Source: Mesaphorura yosii (taxonomy: Eukaryota > Arthropoda > Collembola > Poduromorpha > Tullbergiidae). Taken from it: a stretch of 64,000 nt of DNA. Location of the stretch: positions 1-64,000 of the forward strand of contig WIXG01000312.1 of NCBI GenBank assembly GCA_009869945.1, given 5' to 3'. Under the pieces are notes generated by a model. The model saw only the letters and a list, made by a program, of their open reading frames with translations. It was not told the origin of the DNA and ran no database searches. The position numbers were made by a program, and so were the translations under genes. This document shows positions 1 through 13,742 of this stretch, in pieces; within the stretch, counting starts at the first letter, position 1, and each line of letters begins with the position of its first letter.

Positions 1-3000
1 ATCTCGAAACCCCTCCAGCTTATATGCTGGCGTATATGCTAATGTCACGTGCGGAATAAAATGCGGAATGATGCGATTGCGATTGGTCAACTGACCATGG
101 CACGGCTTGGTTATTGACCCTAATTGAATTGCTCAAGTGCAAACATACCACACGTTACGCGTTACGCGCACAGTTGCCTTTCTCAAGAATAATTAGACTG
201 TACCTCGTTTGCTCCGCAAATTATGAGAATTGAGCCAGGTAATCAGGAAAAGTCAAGTGGTCCTTTGAACAGAATCGCAATCACGAATTCTGATGAAGTG
301 ATCAATGCGGCCTAATTCCCAAAATTCTTATGTTTTATGTACCTTTCACAAGAAATTGTAAACTAAACGAAGTTTTCCGTACCCGTAAAGCTAAATTCTG
401 GGAAGTCGCTTCGTAATTTCTACATTCAGAAGAGACGAAATGAATAATGAGCTAAGCCGCTGAGCTCAATAAAAGTCTGACGATGGTAGTGATTCGTCAA
501 TGATTGCTTTACAAAGAAATAATTAAGCTACCTTAAGAAATTCGAGCTAATGGGCGCCGACAAATCGTACGATAAGCGGTACGGTACAGATTTCACAGCC
601 GCCAAGCCACGAAGGTCAGCGTTTCGTCTCGACTCTGCGTCTGGGCCGTATTTGGCTTTTAAGACTTCAAAGAAGACTCAAGTCTCAATTGCCCAAATTG
701 CCAGTCCAAGAAATTGCCTACGCTAATAGGTAATTGGGCTCGAGCTCCTTTCCACACTTCAAAAACGGAAACTGAAACCGAAGTGCAAGCGTTTTTGCGC
801 CTGACGCGTGTCTTTTGTAGTACTTTTTATGTTTTTATGCATGAATATTGCGTATTGCCTGCCTGCCCGGCTCGGCTCGAGATCGAGTTCAATGCCTGCT
901 CTGCTACGAAGACTGCGATACGATACGAGTATACGACGCTACGAGAAATCATATCACTACCGGATGTTACTTGTTCCTTCGGTGCCTGCCGCTGGGCTGC
1001 AGCGTGACCCGCGACAAAAGCTTAGTTTCATGCTAGTTTCCTCTTTTAATCTGTCGAGTTGCCCGTTCCGTTCCCCATTTGCTTGTGCCTTGGAACCAAA
1101 GCAAAGAAGGCGCTAAATGCAATGGATCTTTCGGATGGACCGAACGTGCCAACTCCAACTTCTGAAGCTGGAAATTGACGTCCCCGGTTACCGTCCCCGT
1201 CCTTGCTTAAATTATGTTAATATTTTAATTAGGCTCCCTAATAGGTTTTAAACTATAACGAGGCACAATTCTCAGAATTGACGAGAATTCCAGGAAGTGC
1301 TTGGGTTTATGATTAAATGCGTGTAACATGATGAGTGATAATGATAACTGAAGGCGCTGTATTTAAAAAATCACAACGAAAATTAGCCGCGTGTCCTCGT
1401 TAATTGATTGGCTAACTGAGTTGAAAGTTTAATTTTGGATCTGAATACAAAGACTGAAACTTGGAACTGAACCGACGAATTACGATTCAGATTCTAGATT
1501 TACGACGTAAATGGGAACGTGAGCCAATTCGTCTCCGAAGTCTGAAAGTCTGACTCGCTATTGTTTTCTTCAGAACTAAATTATGCGTACAGCGTATGAC
1601 TGGCTTTAAAAGATGAATCAGTGTCTCGTGTTTCTAGAAATGTGCAGTCATACGACAAAGCCTAGGCAAAAGGCAAACGCGAAAAATAAACAGGAAACAG
1701 AATCCAGAAAATCCAGATTGCACTGTATCAGCACGGCACGGGTAGGGCAGTTAAGCGAACTTCAATAAAATAGACTGTGAATCACAGCTGTGATTGGCTA
1801 GCATACTAATTAACTCACTGTTGACGGCTGCTGGATGATTCCTGATCACTGACCACAAACAATCACAAACCAATCAAATCACTAAACTAAAATCGATATT
1901 CAACGAGAACCTTGATGGTTACTTTATGCTCAAAGCCTTGGTTTGGCGATTAAGCTGACAATTTAGCCAAAAGCACTAAAATCAGCAGTGTCAGAGCCAC
2001 CAATCTCCAGTCGCTTCCTGCTTGCGTATTGAGTATTGAGCTGGCCGCGTTCGTTGAACTCAAAATCGAACCAGCATGAGAATGCTTAGCCCGCAATTTA
2101 ACAAGAATTAAACTTTGCTGACTTCGCAAAGAATTAAATTCGCACACGCGAACTGTTGAACCTTTAATTTCACTGCTTAATTCTGTCGTTTCAATTACAT
2201 TTCTTTGATTTGTGAATGTTTCCTGGAACTACGAACTATCAGAGCGAAGTAAACCAGGTTAGTCGACTAAGAATGCCACCCAGTCAATGGCTCGTTGCTC
2301 GTACCTCTCGATGTAACTTTAAGTTTATTTCTTAGTACTATTGCCGACGTGGTCGTCAGTCCACGGACGAGTACGACTGCACTTTCAATAATATTTTGTA
2401 CTACAATGCGCTGGGTAAATATGAAACGCTTAAGTCTTAAGTAGTAATAAAACGTACCTTATTCTATTCAGCAGGAAAGTAGTTCACATCCACGTGCGTC
2501 AAACCAGATGTCAAATGTCAATGGACAATGCGAATGCGAATAGTGAATGTGAGTTAATCGAAAATACGTAAACACTGACGACGATCGTTGATCGACGACG
2601 ACGACCCACTCACGATTCTTATTAATTGTGCACTGGAACTCGATGACGAAATGCCGATTCACTTCCTGTCCAAAGAAATCATGGCGTTGGTTACCTGCAG
2701 CACAAGAAAAGAAGAAAGGTTAATCAATGAACGCAGATCAATTTTTAGGCTTCGGCTCTCCAATAATCTGTATTGTGCTTAAAGTCCCATACTTCCAAAG
2801 AATCTGACGTTCATCGTTCAAGAACCCACGCGCTTCTTTACTAAGCCGAATAACCTCAAGTTCTGTTCATTCATAAGTACGAATTAAATCGATCTTTATT
2901 GATTATCAAATCCTTACAGACGAATGGAATTTTCCTCTTGAATTTCGACAAAGACTCAAAAACTTGTAAGAAAAACGGCAATTGGTATGTGATTGTCGCT

Positions 3001-4739
3001 GCTAAAACTAAAACTCCCAATGGCACTGATTCAAATGCAGTAATTCACAGCTTATCTGTTAAAAATTGCTGAATTAACAAAAGCCTTTGCCATTTGCAAT
3101 ATAGGCAGTGCGCAACAATACCCAATTAAACCATTAATTTATCCGCTCGCTAAACTTGTACGGACGGCAAATCGTTGAGAACTACCAGCAAATTCGTTCG
3201 TCATTGAGTAATTAGCAATAAAATTAATGGCTTATAATTATGATTCGATTCTTACTCACTCACGTCACTCCGTCATATGGTCCTTCGTAATTTTGCTGAC
3301 TGGTCGAACCTCCAACGCCTCGTCGAATCCGCTCTTCTTTACTGTCGTCTCATCCACTCGTTTTTAATTGCAATCGTAATCAGTACACTTCTTAACTCGA
3401 CTCAGCAACGGAAATGACACTTTTCTTAGTTTAGTTGGTTTGTACTTTCTTGTCAACCTCTTCGAAAGGTGTTCTTTTGCAGCACCGAGCCGAGCTTCGT
3501 TTTATTCGTATTCGTATTCGTTTCCTTTCTGTTCTGTTCTGTTCTGTTCTCCGCCTGCACTGCTGAAAGCTAAACTAAACTCACCACCACAATAATTCAC
3601 AAAATCGCATACAAGCTCGGCTCGCATTCACTAAATTCACTTCACAGTCACAGCCTATGAAAAAATCCTCGTCGTGCAGAAGTTTGCCGACTCTAGTTGG
3701 TTGAGTAGTTGAGTGTGGAGAAGGGAAGCTGAAGGAGTGAGTCTGAATATTGAAATATGAGTCGAAACTCAAGACCAGTTAGCATTGGTATTAGCACAAA
3801 TCTTGTCTAGGTCTCGAATAGTACAGAAATTAACTTGTTTGCAATTCGCAATTCGGAATAAGCATGCTGAAACCCACTGCGAATCGCGGGCATGGCCATG
3901 AGTTCATAATCATTGAATGAATCACACACACGAGACGCGAGGCCGTGGACATGCGAGCAAGCAGACAGGCTGCTAATTGAGAATGAGTTGATTGAGATGA
4001 TACGTCATGCAATGACATAATCGCAATCAATTTGCCAACGTAATTAAAGATAAATGAGAATAATTAGCATAGCGCGGCCACCGACACGCGAACGGTGACC
4101 GCAGCAGTCAGCAGGGCAAACGGCAAAGGGATCGTGCCCTGGTGCATGGCATAAATCATGTGATTAAATTTACATTAATGATTTGTGCTACGATTTACAA
4201 TGAATTCTCGGCATTTCTGCGTGGAACTTTGTTACTGCGTTGCGAGTCGTAAATCTTTTATGTACTTAGCATCTGTACTACAATCTGCTGCTGCTGCAGG
4301 AAAAGGGAATCTTTTTCTAGTTTCAGTTCCAGGAATTGCTTCCTCGTCACACTCGTCACTCGTCACCAGCTTCAACTTCAGTTTCAGCTTCTATCCTCGC
4401 TATGCGATGCGATGTTAAATATTCAACGCTGAACGCTCTCTTGAGGCTCGGCTCGACTGTGGAGTGGGTTCGTGCTGGGCTCCCTGGCAGAAGCTGCCCT
4501 CTCGCTGTACCTTACCAACCACGAGCTCATCTTGTACGAAAATCCGCGAATCAGATCTCTCAACTCGACTCGTGTCTCATCTTTCGTGCAAAATCTTTCG
4601 ATCAACGAGCCGAAAGTGATCTTTATCGATTGTCGACGATAAATATAAACCAATCCTGCTAATTTAAGGTGCGCCGGTTTGGAATTCATCGTGTTGTGGT
4701 GTTCAATTGCTCAATTTGCGCAATAATTTCGCTGTCGAC
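1..4739. other. Gene-poor AT-rich intergenic region
   Basis: No gene is supported here. All open frames are short, lack splice context and show no protein-family resemblance. Visible structure is limited to short-period repeats: four GTTCT units at 3531-3550, preceded by a TTCGTA run around 3505-3521, and a doubled GTTACGC word near 153-168. The last few hundred bases are probably the promoter and 5' UTR of the TMEM70-like gene. Confidence 0.6.
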
Positions 4740-5665
4740 ATGTTAAAGCGCAGTGTTTGCAGCTTATCTGCTAATCTATGCCGAAGTAGTCCTAGTCCAG
4801 CCTTCAGCTTTTGTACTAATGCTGGCGGTGTCTGCATCGGCTTCTCCTCATTAAGGCAATTTAGCACCCGGAGCTGCCTCTTGCTACAATCAGCAAACCC
4901 AAGTGTAAAGGGACTCAAATACAAGCCAGAGGACCCACGAGGTGAGGCGCAGAAACCTTCGCCCACGTCTGCGGCTACGGCGGCCCCAACCCCAGCATCT
5001 GACCTGGACAGATACCCTGCGATTCAGCAACTTCGGAAGTTTAATTTCAGAGAGGGGAAGGAGCCATACAAAATCTATGTCGGGAACCTGTCTGTTCAGT
5101 TCAGAGCTCTCAAGATATTCTCGATAAGCACGACCGGCATGGGCCTCATCGCTCAACCGCTGATATACCAAAGCCTAAGTGAAGCTGGTGCCGGTGTCGC
5201 AAAAGCCATCTTGGCCATCTCACCCATCTTTCTGTTTACTTACGTCACGCCGGTATTTATCCACTTCTTGGCCAAGCGATATGTTACCGAAATGTTCTAC
5301 GATCCAGTCACTGATACCTACACCGGTGTGTACAACAACTTCTTTTTGGCACGAAGAGAGGTAAGAATTCGCACTTCACTGCACTGACTTCATTGAATCT
5401 GCCAACCGTTTTTTAACCTGTCTTCTCTCCTCTACAGTTCCAATTTAAACTGAGCGATGTGATTGTGCCTGACGTCCCTGGCATGTTTACAACGTTCCTG
5501 ATCAAATCGGCAAAGCAGGGTGGGAAACCGCGGCCCATTTTCATGATGGATATTTGCTTCAGTCATTTAGAACACTACGGGAGGCTAATGAAGTTTGATG
5601 AGCCCATCGATCTGCATTTAGAAGACGATCGCGGCACCATCAATAACAAATCGCAGCCCAAATGA
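4740..5665 (+). CDS. TMEM70: TMEM70-like mitochondrial ATP synthase assembly factor
   Basis: Two exons, 4740-5360 and 5438-5665, joined in phase 0 over a 77-nt GTAAGA...CTACAG intron; 282 aa (human TMEM70 is about 260). ATG 4740 is the first ATG in frame. The N-terminus is rich in S, R, L and C with almost no acid, as expected of a mitochondrial targeting peptide, followed by a Pro/Ala-rich linker. Two hydrophobic segments lie at about residues 125-145 and 153-175, forming the helical hairpin of the family. The stretch around the second helix (TPVFIHFLAKRYV, then DPVTDTYTGVYNN) and the C-terminal part (VPDVPGMFTTF) match the TMEM70 family well. Family role: inner-membrane protein that helps assemble the c-ring of F1Fo ATP synthase and complex I. 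It stands alone in a gene-poor region. Confidence 0.88.
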
Positions 5666-5856
5666 AGGCAAGACATGTTGCCTACCAGCCAGCCTCCCGC
5701 TAGCCCGCAACAGCCCAAGCCACAAGAAGCAGAGATTAGATAACATTCATATTATGTAAGAAGGCTACACTGAACTCGAATCCGCATTTCTGCAGAAATG
5801 GAAGTTCAGCCTTGAGTGCCCATTTCTTAGGAAATCCTCAGTTGGATATGCGTTCT

Positions 5857-6044
5857 ATTTCGAAACTCTTAATTAGCAAGACTACATTTGTGAATTACTT
5901 CTAAGTGACGCGAATTAAATGCCATGTCCAGAAATTACTACCTTGTGTGTATTTCGCAACTCTTAATTAGCAAGACTACATTTGTGAGTAACTTCTACGT
6001 GACGCGAATTAAATGCCATGTCCAGAAATTACTGCCTTGTGTTT
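5857..6044. repeat. 94-bp tandem duplication
   Basis: Two direct copies with a 94-bp period, about 5857-5950 and 5951-6044, nearly identical. Each copy runs from ATTTCG, through AATTAGCAAGACTAC, to CCTTGTGT. A handful of substitutions separate them (for example GAATTACTTCTAAG versus GAGTAACTTCTACG). It starts about 190 bp after the TMEM70 stop codon, so it may lie in that gene's 3' UTR. No coding potential and no terminal inverted repeats, so it looks like a simple segmental duplication. Confidence 0.9.
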
Positions 6045-6050
6045 ATTTAT

Positions 6051-9000
6051 TTACATTTAAACGGCACTGACCACTGGTCAATCGTTGATCTGTGCATACT
6101 TTCAAGATGTAAAAGCATTTTTTACGAAATGGAATGTCTGGAATTTCTTGCGTCATTATGAGCGCGTGTTTATATTTACATGTGTTTCAGATCATAATCT
6201 TCACCGCAAACCTCCACTCCACCAATGTATGTCTTAAGACCAGTCGTCAACGTCGACTTCGACTTTGTTTACAAAGGATTCCAATGTGATTGAGTTCCGA
6301 GTTTGAAACCAGACTGAAAGATGTCATTTCACGTGCTTAGCATATAGCGTTGACAACTGAGACTGCGACTTCCTTCTTAACAACTTAATTTCTCTGTCTC
6401 ATTTTCCTGAAGATGATCACGCGCGTATGAGTCAGTGAATCACATCACATTCTTTTTCTTTCGACTCATCTGAAAATCTCCACGTTACGCTTAATTTCGC
6501 ATGGAAAAATTCAGAATTAGGCAACTCGAGGTCAATTTCCTTAGTGCATTGCGTATTTCTTAACTTTCTCAAGATTTTCTGCGAAAGATTTGTGAAAAAA
6601 CAGATGATGAATTCAAGAAGAAATCCCAGAATTTCAATAATTAAGCTACCAAGTCGACGCCAGTACGACGAATCTTGTAATTTCCCATTCCCATTCAGTT
6701 CACTGATAACGTGCACCATTCAGGCATGAGCACACGAATTTATGACAGGATGTACCCGCTTGCTCGTTTGCGAGCTTGGAGCATCAAAATTGAACTCTGG
6801 AGGTTGAAGGTTGAACATTAAAATTTAAAATCAATAAATTCTCACGAGAATCGACGGCCCGACAGTGCCGACGCCGGGCTGAATGACAAAGCTCAAGATG
6901 CCATTTTCATTTTGCCTTTGCCATTATTATTCCACTCAGCATCTCGTCAGTCACAGCTTCAGCTCACACTTCCCAGCATTCTTGTAATCGTAAGTCTTGT
7001 ACTGTACGCGTTACGCGTGTCATTTTGTATGTTCGATTGACAGTTGACACGGCGCTCTGCAAAGAAACACGAGCCGAGTCGTGGCGATAAAGTGAAATCC
7101 GACGAACATTCGATATTCATGTCGATGTCTCATGTTAACAGCGAATTACAATAAAAATTGAGACTGCGACCGCGACGAATGTGCAAAACGCAAAAATAAG
7201 CAGGAAAGTCTGTATTTTTAAGAGATAAGATTCACAAGAACTGCTTTATCGCCTTGTTTTTTCTTCTATTTCTTAATGTTCATGATTCTTAACTGTCTTA
7301 AGGCATTCCAGCTTTCCAGCGCAATTCTTTGCCTCTCCGTTGCGGCTCGGTGACTCAAGATTTTGGTTTCTCGTGGGCTTCTCCTCGCTTGGCATACGTA
7401 AATTAATTAAATTTGAATTCAATGCGTCAATTTGAAAGCTATTCAGAACTTCGACGCATATTTATGTTGGCTATTCTTAGCCAAGCCACGCCACGCCATG
7501 CATTTGGCATTTTTCGAGTACCAGCACGAAGCAAGAATCTGAAGGGAGAGCAGAAAATGAAACCAATTTCAATTTCAGACAGCAATTATTGTTATTAATG
7601 TTAATAAATGACTAAATGAATGACATGACGTGTAAACAAAGTGCGGTGCAGTGCACTGTATCGTGCGGGTCGCCGAGCTCAGTTTGGGTTACGTGATATA
7701 AAATTTAATGCACAGACAAGAGATCAACTCATCAGCCACACATTTATTGCATTGCTTTTACAGTTTACTGATTTTACATTACACAGATGCACGGCAGGGC
7801 GAAGAATTTATTCCATTCAAGCACAGCACAGATAAGTTTCACATTCTCATAAGCCATAAGCCATGGCATGACTGCAAGAAAGTGATTTTATTATTCTAAG
7901 CCATGTCATAATCTTCAAATCTTCTCTTCGTGCATGGCCGGCCGGCCAGCCAATTTTCATCTCTGCTTGACGAAAACGCGAACAATATCATCAAACAAGC
8001 ATGCGTCGCGTTAAAACAGCATAGCACGTCGTAAAATATTCAAATACTCGTACATATTCAAAGATGCTCCGTTTGATTATTGGCGATGTGAGGCGATGGC
8101 CCATTAAAATTGTAGCTGCAAGCATGCAGGCTAGCACACCAGAGAGATTAAGAATAAGCCAGCGCTGTAAAAAAAAAAGTGTGGAGATGGAATTCGAATC
8201 GAATTCAAATTCGACGGATGACGAAGACGAAGTCGTACTTGGCTTGGTCTGAACTTGTACTTGAATCTCGGCTTGGCTCAAGGACTTGACACCACAACAC
8301 AGGAGCAAGATAGCAAGAAGCCTCGTCTTATCAATCTGTACAAAAAATGGGTAATAAAAAGTGAAAAGTAATGCGAAACATATTTTTTATGCTCGTCTTG
8401 ACTTTTGAGTCAAGCCAAGCCGTCTTCGCCCTCAGTAATCCGTGGTGGAATAAATTCTCATGTAATTACGCATCGCTCAGCAATTTGCGAAGTCGCTGTT
8501 GGCATTTTGCAACAAGACACATTCCATTGAAAGTGGCCTGGGCATTGAAATTTGGCTGTCCTGTTTGCTGCTTGCATGCAGGATTGGAATTTGGCTAATA
8601 AAGTCATGAATCAGCGTGAGAGAGAACAAGACTACAAGACAAGAACAAATTTACAATACAAATTCAGTTTACGACCATTTAATTTAATAGCAGGCGGTCA
8701 GCACGAGGAAATGAGAAAAGACAAAGCGACGGCTGCCTGCCGTATGCAAATTCTGTACCAGGCCATGCAAATTGCATGCGAATTGCGTAATCGTAATGAA
8801 TCATGAATGATGACTCGCATAATTTGTCGGCCGAATCACTGACACTGACACGAGAGCGATGGTGATGGCGATTTGTGATAGATTTTGTCACGATGACGGT
8901 TTGGTTTCAGTTTTTTGTTGGCCCATCATCGCTTGAGTGCAATACTTTTTTAAATCTCACTTCCTCCGTGAGTGAGTCGTGAACGCAACGGCAATGGCAA

Positions 9001-12000
9001 ACCAAAGATAGAATTAGTTAACATGCACGTTTTAATGTAAACACAATGATGCTCATTCTTACTTCCTGTCGTGTCCTTTTGTGCCGCTGTCGTCGTTCTC
9101 GTTTTCATTTTCGTTCTCTTCTCGTTCTCATGTCTTTTTGTAAAATGCTAAATGCGAGTGCGAGCCAGCTTCGGACAAGCAGGCGGACGCGGAATTTGTG
9201 TCTTTTCTTCTTCTTTCTCGCCTATTCAAATAAATCTCTTCAAGTGCTTCAAGTGCTTTTGCTGACGTCCCGTCTAAAGAGTCTAAACGATGGGCCGGGC
9301 TTGGCTTGGCTAGCTAAATGGAGTCTGAAAGATTAGGGTTAGAAGAGATCGTTTACGTTTACGCTCACATTTTACGGCTGACTTACGCGTACGTCCGCGT
9401 ACACATTTCATCAGTTCACTTGCGTGGTTGCGTGGTATGGCTTGCCTGACCTGAGCGAGTCTCAGTCCGTCAATTCAATTACCCTGCCCATTTGATAATT
9501 GTGGCTTGATGCCTGCCTGCCTGCCTGCGTCCGCGCCGTCTCACATGGCAATAACCTACTTTAGGCCAGGCATTTAATTCCATGAAACTCGATGCTAATT
9601 CGATTACCCTGCATTTTTCTCAATTGATGCTCTTTTTGTTACAAGAAATTGTAGGTTTTGGTCCACAATTGACGAATCATACTAGAAACATCACGAGAAA
9701 ACGTCGCTGAACGCTCAGTTGGCTGTTTTGCAATGGAAATCGAAATCGAGGTCCAGCACCGGTGCTTGATCCCTAATTACCATTATTAGTCGTGCCTTTG
9801 CATTGCATAACCTGTGCTATTGCTATTTTTGCGTTTTATTTTTGGATTTTATATAAACTTGCCTATTTTCGTGGAAAATCGGCAGACACGGCAGCATTCC
9901 TCGATTAATTCTATCCAATTTGGCTGGCCTGGTCTGCTGGCCGGAGAGGCTCGCCGTTCTTGGCTAACATGACCGGTCTGGCCTGGCCAGTGCCCATTTC
10001 AATGCTTCAGACGATAGGAATAATAAATAAATAAAGCGATGGGTGATTATTAATAGCAATTCTTCTTTCCCCGCTGCATTGCATCGCATCGCATTGCTTT
10101 CGCCTTTCGCTGAAATGGAAAAGAGCATACGGCTAGCATCGACGTCGACGGACTGGACGCGTCGACCAGGCCAATTCACTCATGAATTACGACACGAATA
10201 CACGAAGGATGACGGGTTGTTGATTTAGTGCGCTGGCGCATTGCATTGCTCATTGGTCTGTTCAATTTCACAAAAATCGAGTCCGAGTCCGAAATCCCAT
10301 TCAAAGCCATTGCACTGGGTTAGCGTGCTTTTAAAAATTAGGCCCATAGTTCAATTCTCGTGGCATGGCTTGGTTTGGCTTTGGCTTGGTAGCGTGGTTC
10401 AATTCGTGCAATTCATCGACACCATCACCGTCACCGTGCCTTAAAGTGTGAGGAATGTTGTTTCATTTTCATCTTCATGGCATCTTGCTACAATGCATAC
10501 TTAATGCTTTATGTTGTTGTCCTCTGCCACTTTGCCATCGTCCCACTGCTTCATTGCCATTAAGACCCCGAGCCGAGAATGAGCACAATAATGGTAGTTT
10601 GTACTTACTACAATGTAATACATGAACAGGGCACGGTAAATGGTAAATGGCATGGTGAAATGGCCCAATGGCCGTGATGGTGGTGGTGCGATGCGGTGGT
10701 TGATGCCTGTCGAGTTGAAGCTACGCTTAAGTCATAAGTTCGGTCGCCTGCTAAGCTTCAAGCCATGCCAAACCAAGCTTGGGTCTTGGTAGTCTTGGAG
10801 TTTGATTATTGCAGTATGGTCTGAAATGAGATTTTTTTTTAAAAAAAGTAGAATACTGAACACATACGAATACGGTTAGTAGCTTTAGTACAGAACTTAC
10901 TCACTTGCCTGCCTGCTTGCCCGTATGAGTTAACTCGGGTTGGAGTGGTGGAATGGATACGGGCTACGGGCTGGGAATGGACAGACTTGGTCTGTCTACG
11001 CTTGGTAGAGAAGAGAGATGAGATGGGGTGTGGTAGATGGAATGTTTTCGCTTCCCTATTTTTTGTATGTCCAATTTACAACAACCATTTTATTATTCTG
11101 AGCAAGTACGTTCAGTGTTCAGTGCTCAGCGTACAGTAGATTCGAGATCCAAGCTTTTGTACAGGCCGCGAACGCGTACGCGTAGCGGAGCGTTGTTGCC
11201 GAGCCAAGCCAAAACCAACCCTTCGAGCAAGCAAGCTTCGATTCGGCAGGCAGGCTCTGAAACTGAAACAATACGACATAAGGTCTGAAATTGCCAGCAC
11301 CACTCCACTGAAACTGAAAGAAGACAGCACACGAAAGGTTAATACGTAACAGCTCAGCGTACGGTGACGAGTCGAGTCGCGGGTCGCGTTGTTTGGTCCA
11401 CTCAGTCAGTCGTCAGCATTCATAATCCACAGATTTACATTTCACAAAAAAAAATTATATGCACATAAATTTTAAATAGACTTTTGACTTGTTGAGTTGC
11501 GTCGTTGTCGTTGCGTGGAAAGATTCCGATTTGGGCTCTGCTGTTCTTCTGGCTTGCCTTGCATTCATTAGTCAGCCAGCGTTTGCGTTTCGTTTCGTTG
11601 TTTTGTGTCAGTAGGCAGGCAGGCAGGCGTTCTCGTACGCACAACCACACAGTCATAGTGCATTTCTTATTTGTGTTTGTGTCGGTGACTCGTTCAGTCA
11701 TAATCACAATTATCCAGAACAAGAACACGCTCTTGGACTTGTCATCTTCTGACTAACTCCATTAGTCATAATCACTGATAAGGTTCGTTTAGTTCGTCCT
11801 GTGTACTGTGAGGCCAAGCAAAGTGCCTTCAACCCTTCGACTTCCCGTGTCTGTGCTTTCAGACAGAGCATTCTCATTACCCATTCATTTGTTTACTGGA
11901 AAAGACGGCGTACAGACGCTTTCGAATCCTTCGAATCCTCTTCTTCGACTATTTCGACGTGTTGACTAATATTTTGTGCGTTCGTGTTGACAATTTGCAG

Positions 12001-12073
12001 CTTTTACACCTGCTGGACACTCGGATTTGAATTTTGAAACCTTGATTGACAACTGATAGCAGCATCAAGCAAA
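6051..12073. other. 6-kb intergenic region without recognisable genes
   Basis: I find no gene with splice structure or family similarity. The sequence is full of short cryptic repeats and word pairs, for example four GCCT units at 9511-9528, four AGGC units at 11613-11628, runs of GGCTTGG near 10365-10390, and GCATCGCATCGCATTGC near 10081. A 95-codon ATG frame on the - strand (6432-6719) has one hydrophobic segment but no other support. A - strand stretch near 8140-8330 reads like a signal peptide but lacks an ATG. The last part must hold the promoter of the first FAXC-like gene. Confidence 0.55.
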
Positions 12074-13742
12074 ATGTAAGTTTTTTGAGCTCTATACAGG
12101 TGGAAGAGCAGACGAGAGGAAGGAATTTCGCATCATATTGCCATAAATGACGTTACATTTAGTAGTTCGCTTCACATGTTTGTGTCCGGCACGGCGCTTG
12201 GCTCTTTTTAACCTATTAAGGACACGAGTCAGTGCTAGATAAAGAAAGGAGGCGTTTGTACCTCAATTTTAAGAGCTTAATTGACATTAATTAGCAATTG
12301 CATGGCCAATGCTAGCAATTAAGGAAGCTTTTATAGCTGGTTCACTTTTTTTAATGATAATGTAGCGCTACTCGACTCATCTTGCATGTTTTGCGTGTTT
12401 AAGGTCTGAGGCGGAGAAAAATAATGCCCCAGCGGCCACCGAGCCTGCAAAGGAGGCAGCTCCAGCGAAGGAAGCAGCACCAGCAAAGGAGGCAAAGAAG
12501 AAGGAAGACGAGGTGCCAGAGAACACTGTCGTCGTGCACTGCTTCGAACCGGGCAAAACCATCCCAAACCTGTCACCATTCGTATTGAAGCTAGTGACGT
12601 ATCTGCGAATGACTGGAATCCCTTATCAGGTACGCACGCACTCACCCATGACGCATCCGCACGCATGACACATATTGCCCATTCATTTCTTGACAAATTG
12701 CTTAATTTCATGCGTACTTTCAGATTTCCACCAAGAAACCATTTGGACCCAAGGGAAAGTCACCCTGGATTACTCTGAACGGTGAAAGCATGGGAGATTC
12801 CCAACTCATCGTGGAATTTCTTAGCAAGTAAGCCCCAAGTGACTGAATCCTTCCATTTTTGAGGTAATTTTTAACCGCCTTTGAATTTAAACCAGGAAAT
12901 TCGAGAAAAACGTTTGGGGAAATGCCACCGATGAACAAAAGGCGATTGCTCGAATGGCACGCTTGGTTTTGGAGGACCATTTCGTTTGGTGAGTTCTTAT
13001 CTGTCTAATGTGGCTCTGCTGTCCTGCGACGGTGTCACATGATTGACCGGTCAATTTCATTGAGCAGGGGTCTCGGCCACTGGCGCTGGATTAAGAACGT
13101 CAACAGCTTTGGTGAATATGCTGATATTCCTTCACTTCGCCTCAAGTTCATGAAGTACGTCTACGGAAGGAAACTTAAGAACACCATGTACGATGCTGGC
13201 ATTGGTCGCCACTCGTACGACGAAATGGTGGCAATGATGGAAGAAGTAACTTGAGCACACATGTTAAATCTATATTTATTTCTGTAACACAGATTTGACC
13301 AATTACACTTGTTTAACAGGATTTGGTCAACATATCCAACGTGCTTGGAACCAAAAAGTTCATTCTTGGAAACGAACCGGTTGAGGCTGACTGTGCAATC
13401 TTTGGTATGCTGGCACAAATTGTCTACACCGGACAAGGATCGCCGTACGAGAAACTGATCAATGGTACGATTCGCGTGCGTAGCATAGGAATTTGTCACC
13501 GGCTGTCATCGTAACGCAAACTTTTCGTGCAAATTGCAGAGAAATTGACAAATCTGAAGGAGTACACCGTTCGCATGAAGGAAAAATACTGGGAGGACTG
13601 GGACAAGTGTCTGGCGCAGCCAAAGCCTGCCAAGGAGGAGAAAAAGGCGGCTGAAGCGAGTCCAAGCAAAGGCAAGAAGGAGGAAAAGGAGTCCAAGCCG
13701 GCAGCCGAAGCCACTCCCGAACCGGCGACAGCAACAACATAA
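12074..13742 (+). CDS. FAXC-like (failed axon connections) protein, paralog 1
   Basis: Seven exons: 12074-12075, 12404-12629, 12724-12827, 12896-12988, 13068-13245, 13320-13464, 13540-13742; 316 aa, frame continuous across all six introns. The start codon is split by the first intron (AT|G). Domains: a lysine/alanine/glutamate-rich N-terminus with three AAPAKEA-like units (residues 15-35), a thioredoxin-fold N-terminal GST-like domain of the metaxin/FAXC type (about 42-115, with NLSPFVLKLVTYLRM and WITLNG), an all-helical GST C-terminal-like domain (about 125-280, with DDCAIFG-type motif EADCAIFGML and KYWEDWDKCL), and a second Lys/Glu/Ala-rich tail. No transmembrane segment, unlike the two neighbouring paralogs. 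In flies Fax acts in axon development; the nematode relatives (CDR proteins) respond to cadmium. The biochemical activity here is unknown. Confidence 0.88.

Noticed and set aside
6432-6719. 95-codon ATG frame on the - strand with one hydrophobic segment
   Set aside because: No splice context, no family match and AT-rich composition like random intergenic sequence.
8140-8330. - strand stretch resembling a signal peptide (LLAILLLCCG) after a TTTTGTACAG acceptor
   Set aside because: No start codon or partner exons could be found, and the downstream frame turns into low-complexity sequence.
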